From a virus, in IMG/VR virus record IMGVR_UViG_3300032770_000069, positions 1 through 33,984 of that record: DNA of 33,984 nt. One strand, 5' to 3'. Positions 30,381-33,984 of this stretch are shown piece after piece (the first letter of the stretch is position 1; every line of letters begins with the position of its first letter). Under the pieces are notes generated by a model, which was not told where the DNA came from, ran no database searches, and saw only the letters and a list, made by a program, of their open reading frames with translations. Position numbers and translations under genes: made by a program.

Positions 30381-30682
30381 TGGATAAACTATCAGAATTA
30401 TTATCACTATGTGAATACAGTGTAACTATAACGATAAATGATCATAGAGACTATTTTCAGACAGTTGAAAAATATCTACAGGACGCTGACGAAGAACCGA
30501 GCGATCCAGAAGAAAATTATTGGGATATACCTGCCAACGTCCGCGCCGAAATGATACGCACAAACACCATCGTAAAAATACAGGCGTATCCAAAAAGCGC
30601 TAACGGTTTTTATAGGACGTATCACTATGATTTACAACAGGCAATTGCTACTATTATACAACAGATAAAGGAAAAAAAATGA
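30380..30682 (+). CDS. Unknown acidic phage protein
   Basis: A 100-residue protein. I start it at ATG 30380, overlapping the upstream stop as TAATG; the frame continues further up but inside the previous gene. It has an N-terminal helix and strand (C-E-Y-S-V-T-I-T-I-N-D-H-R-D-Y-F), then an acidic segment D-A-D-E-E-P-S-D-P-E-E-N-Y-W, then I-V-K-I-Q-A-Y-P. Small proteins of this general make-up, with a strand around I-N-x-H and a Y-L end of helix, are common in phage accessory regions, with no known function. Confidence 0.5.
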   Translation: MDKLSELLSLCEYSVTITINDHRDYFQTVEKYLQDADEEPSDPEENYWDIPANVRAEMIRTNTIVKIQAYPKSANGFYRTYHYDLQQAIATIIQQIKEKK

Positions 30683-30747
30683 CTACTATAACTATAGTTT
30701 TACTTTTAGGCGTGTTGATAGGCGTTGCGGTGATGAGGCTGGCATGA
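30679..30747 (+). CDS. Tiny single-pass membrane peptide (22 aa)
   Basis: ATG 30679 overlaps the previous stop (ATGA) and TGA 30745-30747 overlaps the next ATG (ATGA), giving a 22-residue peptide: M-T-T-I-T-I-V-L-L-L-G-V-L-I-G-V-A-V-M-R-L-A. It is almost entirely one hydrophobic helix with G-V-L-I-G in the middle and one Arg near the C-terminus. The upstream AAAGGA is a good ribosome site. Four-base overlaps on both sides and the non-random composition argue that it is translated. It could be a membrane-acting small protein (inhibitor, holin-like or anchor); the function is unknown. Confidence 0.6.
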   Translation: MTTITIVLLLGVLIGVAVMRLA

Positions 30748-31016
30748 GGATAATAGACACATATAGGTTGATAGATGAATTGTGTATGTATATAGTACGG
30801 TCTGGCCGGATAAAGTACGATCCGTATGATCCACCAATACCTGACCAGATAAGACAAATAAAAGAGTACATGTTATATGATGCCAAATATCCAGAATTAT
30901 CAAATAAATTAGAAGATCTATGTAACAAACCAATAGTGGATATGCCTCTGTATATAAACGACAAAAGTGATATAACAGCATTTATCGCAAAATGGCGACT
31001 TAAAAATGGTTGTTGA
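30744..31016 (+). CDS. Unknown protein ending in the K-W-R-L-K motif
   Basis: A 90-residue protein with charged helices (I-D-T-Y-R-L-I-D-E-L-C-M-Y-I-V-R-S-G-R). It ends D-M-P-L-Y-I-N-D-K-S-D-I-T-A-F-I-A-K-W-R-L-K-N-G-C. The last 25 residues resemble the end of the protein at 31931 (L-P-L-Y-V-K-D-E-N-E-F then I-A-K-W-R-L-K-V-G). The 14 bases 30987-31000 are identical to 32159-32172. It overlaps the glycosyltransferase gene by 11 bases. Family not recognised. Confidence 0.5.
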   Translation: MRIIDTYRLIDELCMYIVRSGRIKYDPYDPPIPDQIRQIKEYMLYDAKYPELSNKLEDLCNKPIVDMPLYINDKSDITAFIAKWRLKNGC

Positions 31017-31650
31017 TGTAGTCATACCACACTATGGCGACGCTTACAAACTGGACACGTGTGTCCGTTGTGTACAGCACGATAAAAACGCAGACTATAA
31101 CATCATCACCGTAGACGACAACGAAACTAAATTAGGTTTTACAAAAAGTTGCAATATCGGTATCCGAAAAGGCACTGCAGAATTTATCTGGTTGCTAAAT
31201 AATGACGCCTGGCCGCTCACCGGATCTTGCGCCGCTTTAATTTACAGAATGAGCACAAGCAGTCGTATCGGTATCGTCGGTAGCATGCAACATAAGCCGG
31301 ATATGGATACTATAAGTTTCGGTGGCGGTTTAGCATACTGGCCATACGGCGTACACGCTGGCGGATCTATAAAGGCCGGGCACTGTAGTATCGCCTGTAA
31401 ACAAGCATGGGTCAACGGTGCCAGCATGATATTACGCAGATCCATGTTAGACCAGATCGGTTTACTGGACGAAAATTTGGAAATGTTTTATTCTGACTCA
31501 GACATCTGTTTAACAGCTGCTAAGAATAATTGGGAAGTCTGGTATGAACCGGCTTCGCGTGTGATCCATGAACTACATGTAAGCAAAACGGCACATCCGC
31601 GTATGCAGATCGATAAAGAAATTTTTGGACAAAAATGGGGGCTGGTGTGA
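31006..31650 (+). CDS. GT2-family glycosyltransferase (rhamnosyltransferase-like)
   Basis: A 214-residue GT-A-fold enzyme. It begins V-D-V-V-I-P-H-Y-G-D (nucleotide-sugar strand), then I-I-T-V-D-D-N-E, then G-F-T-K-S-C-N-I-G-I-R-K-G, and L-L-N-N-D-A (the D-x-D-type metal site, about 63-68). Later it has W-V-N-G-A-S-M-I-L-R-R and G-L-L-D-E-N-L-E-M-F-Y-S-D-S-D-I-C-L, a typical acceptor/catalytic part of GT2 rhamnosyltransferases. It should transfer a sugar from a nucleotide donor. It is shorter than many cellular homologues. It ends G-Q-K-W-G-L-V. Targets could be virion protein, DNA or host surface glycan. Confidence 0.85.
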   Translation: MVVDVVIPHYGDAYKLDTCVRCVQHDKNADYNIITVDDNETKLGFTKSCNIGIRKGTAEFIWLLNNDAWPLTGSCAALIYRMSTSSRIGIVGSMQHKPDMDTISFGGGLAYWPYGVHAGGSIKAGHCSIACKQAWVNGASMILRRSMLDQIGLLDENLEMFYSDSDICLTAAKNNWEVWYEPASRVIHELHVSKTAHPRMQIDKEIFGQKWGLV

Positions 31651-31934
31651 CAAAAGAAGAATTAAATTATTTAATGGTAACGATCTGTCTATGCAGAGAA
31701 TACTGTGAAACAAATTTAAATGGTGGATCATTACACATAGTGTTAGATGATGCGAATGTTAACGACAGTCATATACAGTATTGTATAGACGAAGCAAAAA
31801 AACTACAGGACATACCAGCGTTGGCTATTGCAGATCGGTTAATGGGTATGGCAGATGAAATGCGAAAAAAAGTTGTTATGTTCCGGAAACCGTTTGATCT
31901 AACTGTCCTAAAACAAAAATGGGGGCTAAAATGA
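31647..31934 (+). CDS. Small phage protein of unknown function, G-S-L-H-I-V-L-D-D type
   Basis: A 95-residue protein. I choose GTG 31647, which overlaps the glycosyltransferase stop as GTGA and has GGGGG a few bases upstream. An ATG at 31635 would overlap more. It includes Y-C-E-T-N-L-N-G-G-S-L-H-I-V-L-D-D-A-N-V and I-Q-Y-C-I-D-E-A-K-K. A helix-strand-turn of this kind (G-G-x-L-H-I-V-L-D-D) recurs in small phage proteins of unknown function. It ends L-K-Q-K-W-G-L-K, like the gene before. The next gene's start overlaps its stop. Confidence 0.5.
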   Translation: MTKEELNYLMVTICLCREYCETNLNGGSLHIVLDDANVNDSHIQYCIDEAKKLQDIPALAIADRLMGMADEMRKKVVMFRKPFDLTVLKQKWGLK

Positions 31935-32188
31935 AAACAGGTTTTGAAGTGTTATGTGAAAAGGATCACGGTGTACGGGGTGAAGGTCATTTGACATTAG
32001 CGTCTGTGTTAAACGCTGTATATCCTGAGATAAAATTTGATGCGTCGACAGTGCCGTTTGACTTTATTGCAGCGGCAGAACATACGACTGTGTGCACCTG
32101 CGATCTAAGTGCATTACCGTTATACGTAAAGGACGAAAACGAATTTGTACAGGCGATAGCAAAATGGCGACTGAAGGTGGGAATGTGA
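31931..32188 (+). CDS. Unknown protein ending in the K-W-R-L-K motif (second copy)
   Basis: An 85-residue protein. ATG 31931 overlaps the upstream stop (ATGA), with GGGGG seven bases away; the ATG at 31919 would begin inside the neighbour. It has F-D-F-I-A-A-A-E-H-T-T-V-C-T-C-D and ends L-P-L-Y-V-K-D-E-N-E-F-V-Q-A-I-A-K-W-R-L-K-V-G-M, related to the end of the protein at 30744. The N-terminal parts of the two are not obviously alike. Two Cys three residues apart (C-T-C) are notable. No family recognised. Confidence 0.5.
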   Translation: MKTGFEVLCEKDHGVRGEGHLTLASVLNAVYPEIKFDASTVPFDFIAAAEHTTVCTCDLSALPLYVKDENEFVQAIAKWRLKVGM

Positions 32189-32243
32189 AAAAAAGAAACT
32201 AACATTTCTTGAATGGCGTTTGCATCTGCGAAAAAAGCAATGA
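32185..32243 (+). pseudogene. Mini-gene split by one base in an A-run (frameshifted or programmed)
   Basis: GTG 32185 overlaps the previous stop as GTGA and has AAGGTG upstream, but zero frame stops after V-K-K-R-N. If the A-run at 32188-32194 is read with a -1 slip, or had one more A, a 19-residue peptide results: V-K-K-K-K-L-T-F-L-E-W-R-L-H-L-R-K-K-Q. It ends at TGA 32241-32243, which overlaps ATG 32240 as ATGA. Two matching couplings and an E-W-R-L-H-L end like the neighbours' K-W-R-L-K suggest a real small gene. Sequencing error, decay or programmed slippage cannot be told apart here. Confidence 0.4.
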
Positions 32244-32404
32244 AAAATTTTCGTCCAACTGATCGGCAGCTGGCGAATATGGCCGTGCCATATAAAAAAC
32301 ACGAACTATACCGTACGTGGACACGAAAAACATATCGTGGCACAACATTTACAAAATTAGTAATAGTGTGGACAAATGATGAAAAAGAAACTAAAACCAA
32401 ATAA
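32213..32404 (+). CDS. Unknown small basic protein
   Basis: A 63-residue basic protein. Two starts are possible: ATG 32213 (no ribosome site) or ATG 32240, which overlaps the possible mini-gene's stop as ATGA and would give M-K-N-F-R-P-T-D-R-Q. I report the longer form to keep all residues. It contains Y-K-K-H-E-L-Y-R-T-W-T-R-K-T-Y-R-G-T and ends V-I-V-W-T-N-D-E-K-E-T-K. No family recognised. Its 3' end is shared with the start of the following small frame. Confidence 0.4.
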   Translation: MAFASAKKAMKNFRPTDRQLANMAVPYKKHELYRTWTRKTYRGTTFTKLVIVWTNDEKETKTK

Positions 32405-32504
32405 AGCTAAAATAGTAATAATACCTCTGCCGGAATTAGCTGCGGTGAGCGTACTGCGCATACCATCGCCGATCTGGTTTCACTTTAAGAAAAAAGGAAG
32501 GTAA
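32376..32504 (+). CDS. Possible 42-residue basic peptide
   Basis: ATG 32376 (or 32379) opens a 42-residue frame in another phase than the previous gene. It has a Lys-rich start (M-M-K-K-K-L-K-P-N-K), a hydrophobic middle (I-V-I-I-P-L-P-E-L-A-A-V-S-V-L) and the end I-W-F-H-F-K-K-K-G-R. It stops at TAA 32502-32504, three bases before the next gene, and its last codons contain that gene's GGAAGG ribosome site. The amphipathic or membrane-leaning composition looks non-random, but a ribosome site is only weakly present (GTGGA). Confidence 0.4.
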   Translation: MMKKKLKPNKAKIVIIPLPELAAVSVLRIPSPIWFHFKKKGR

Positions 32505-32507
32505 CCT

Positions 32508-33299
32508 ATGAACCAAGACCGTGCAATGGAAGAATTCCGTAACCAGATCTTTTATCTGGAACATAAAATAAATTTACTAAAAAAACTTACAGGTACTGCT
32601 GGTGAGTTTGATAGACTGTGGCCGTCATACTGCTATAATGAAGTAGGTCTACCTAACCAAGAAGGAAAACAAAAGGGTTATTGCCAGGTGAATAAATATC
32701 CTCTGTGTACTGTATCTGTAATCACTGCAGCGAGTCGCGGCACCAAACATCTCTCTAAACTGTTAGAGGCTATGTCTGCTCAGACGTTTAAAGATTTCGA
32801 ACACCTGATCATCTACGACGGTAAATGCCAGTCAGATGTACGTGAACTCATGAGCTCTCATCCTGGTTTTTATGAGCTGCCGGAAAAATCTAAAGATAAA
32901 TATCCTGGTACGACACCGCGTAACATTGGTATACGTATGGCACGCGGTGACTGGGTATGTTTCATGGATGATGATGATCGACCGCTCAGTAACTGGCTTG
33001 AGTCACTCACAACACCATTGCGTGATGATTGTATAAATTTAACACAGATGGTTTGTAGTGAGACGCGTGTAAAAGCTATCGGTGATAAAAGTAAACGTAT
33101 TTTGCTGCCAAAAGGACCGGAACTCATAGCAGGCCGTATAGGTACACCGAATTTTATTGTAAAGCGTGAGCATGCTCTACTAAATGAGTGGCGTGATGAG
33201 AAGAACCATGACTATCTATTTATAAAGCAGATCCAAGAACGTTATGGTTTAAATATACAGTTTCATCCTGGTTGCACCGTGAATGTGGGTGAAAAGTGA
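32508..33299 (+). CDS. GT2-family glycosyltransferase with N-terminal coiled-coil
   Basis: A 263-residue protein. Residues 1-30 form a charged helix (E-E-F-R-N-Q-I-F-Y-L-E-H-K-I-N-L-L-K-K-L). From about 65 there is a GT-A domain: C-T-V-S-V-I-T-A-A-S-R, then Q-T-F-K-D-F-E-H-L-I-I-Y-D-G, then P-R-N-I-G-I-R-M-A-R-G-D-W-V-C-F-M-D-D-D-D. The four Asp at 154-157 form the metal/donor site. The C-terminal part is short, ending in F-H-P-G-C-T-V-N-V. A purine-rich GGAAGG precedes the start. The next gene begins by GTGA overlap, so the two enzymes are made together. Confidence 0.8.
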   Translation: MNQDRAMEEFRNQIFYLEHKINLLKKLTGTAGEFDRLWPSYCYNEVGLPNQEGKQKGYCQVNKYPLCTVSVITAASRGTKHLSKLLEAMSAQTFKDFEHLIIYDGKCQSDVRELMSSHPGFYELPEKSKDKYPGTTPRNIGIRMARGDWVCFMDDDDRPLSNWLESLTTPLRDDCINLTQMVCSETRVKAIGDKSKRILLPKGPELIAGRIGTPNFIVKREHALLNEWRDEKNHDYLFIKQIQERYGLNIQFHPGCTVNVGEK

Positions 33300-33984
33300 G
33301 ATACACAACTATACACAAAGACGATCCGAAGATGGGCTTGATAGCCGGTAAAAGCTATGTCATGTCTGAAGCCGTAGAAGCAGAACTTAATGTACCTGGC
33401 ACATCTACGCCACTTGATACAGTAAGTATCTATCATCCATACAAAGGCGAAAACTTAACTGGTAAACGTCTGATGATGTGGCGTAGTGGTGGTATAGGTG
33501 ATACTTTTTTCATCACGCCACTTATCTCATACTTAAAGAAAAAATACGGCTGTTTTATACGAGTAGCTACGCCATGTCCAGATCCTCTTATCGCAAACGG
33601 CGAAATAGACGAGATATATCCTATACCATTTGACGCAGATCTTTTAAAGGACACAGACTATCATTTGCATTTTCAGGGCGTCATCGAGTCATCTAACGTA
33701 CAGGCGCGGACCATACCTGCAGTGGATCTGCACTTTTTAAGAGCCTGCATAGATCCTTCCGCATTAACAAAAGAGGATATGCTACCGCGGCTGTTTTATT
33801 ATAAGGACGAGTTAGACTGGGCTCGTGAAGAAGTTAAGCGTATCGGTATCACCGAGCAAAATAAAGTGATCGGCGTAGCGCCCAGCTCAAGTACATGCCG
33901 GCGTGACTATCCGTTAGACAGGCTTTGTATGATAATAAAAGAGCTCGTGAAAGATCAGGCCGTCCGTGTAGTGGTAGCCGGCTC
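33296..33984 (+). CDS. GT9-family heptosyltransferase-like glycosyltransferase (partial)
   Basis: Open from GTG 33296 (GTGA overlap with the GT2 gene's stop) to the right edge, giving at least 229 residues. The signature W-R-S-G-G-I-G-D-T-F-F-I-T-P-L (about 62-76) is that of GT9/ADP-heptose transferases. It is followed by L-K-K-K-Y-G. Later come V-I-G-V-A-P-S-S-S-T-C-R-R-D-Y-P and V-R-V-V-V-A-G, the start of the donor-binding Rossmann domain. GT-B enzymes of this type usually add heptose or related sugars in Gram-negative LPS. An unusual N-terminal extension of about 60 residues (M-R-Y-T-T-I-H-K-D-D) precedes the fold. The C-terminus lies beyond the window. Confidence 0.75.
   Translation, partial: MRYTTIHKDDPKMGLIAGKSYVMSEAVEAELNVPGTSTPLDTVSIYHPYKGENLTGKRLMMWRSGGIGDTFFITPLISYLKKKYGCFIRVATPCPDPLIANGEIDEIYPIPFDADLLKDTDYHLHFQGVIESSNVQARTIPAVDLHFLRACIDPSALTKEDMLPRLFYYKDELDWAREEVKRIGITEQNKVIGVAPSSSTCRRDYPLDRLCMIIKELVKDQAVRVVVAG

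Noticed and set aside
29279-32504. Lysis genes (endolysin, holin, spanin) in the accessory operon
   Set aside because: No muramidase, amidase or peptidase motifs were seen; the 22-residue membrane peptide alone is not enough to call a holin.
1-33984. tRNA, rRNA and insertion-sequence genes
   Set aside because: I looked for cloverleaf-like GC stems with TTCRA loops, terminal inverted repeats and transposase motifs and saw none; tools could still find a divergent tRNA.

Overview
This window is a piece of a tailed, contractile (myovirus-type) bacteriophage genome. Across roughly 700-16900 the gene order follows phage Mu's head, tail and baseplate module: protease/scaffold, decoration, capsid, gp36-like and gp37-like connectors, sheath, tube, frameshifted chaperone, tape measure, gpN, gpP, gp45, gp46, gp47, gp48. 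No transposase or other Mu-type replication gene is visible. A primase/helicase gene beside an iteron-like AT-rich region suggests a different replication strategy. A heptosyltransferase-like (GT9) gene hints at a Gram-negative host, but the sequence does not identify the host.

Layout. (1) 1-555, minus strand: start of the large terminase and the small terminase, packaging genes that diverge from the structural operon across a 150-base control region. (2) 706-8476, plus: protease/scaffold, two capsid-decoration paralogues (one with a collagen-like tail), major capsid protein, connector proteins, sheath, tube, and a tail-assembly chaperone with a clear -1 frameshift site. (3) 8478-15894, plus: tape measure and baseplate. 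(4) 15906-23865, plus: an unusually large adsorption apparatus of fibre proteins, rich in collagen-like G-X-T repeats, plus two LamG-like jelly-roll proteins. (5) 23902-24588: a sigma-region-4-like HTH protein that closes the late operon at a bidirectional terminator. (6) 28434-24603, minus: primase/helicase, KilAC-domain protein, a possible nuclease and an unknown gene. (7) 28435-29278: non-coding control and probable origin region with ATATCAT/ATGATAT repeats, an operator-like palindrome, overlapping promoter-like sequences, a strong terminator and two related tandem hairpins. (8) 29279-33984, plus: a dense run of small, overlapping accessory genes (RHH-like, HTH-like, tiny membrane peptide, unknowns), two GT2 glycosyltransferases and the start of a GT9 enzyme.

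The genes fall into late virion functions (plus, left), packaging (minus, far left), replication and control (minus, right of centre) and accessory or modification functions (plus, right). Three things deserve most attention. One is the spread of threonine-rich collagen-like repeats over head, connector and fibres, alongside a glycosyltransferase cluster. The second is a K-W-x-L motif that ends four consecutive accessory genes. The third is the structured origin/small-RNA region. All assignments come from reading the sequence. No database search was run.
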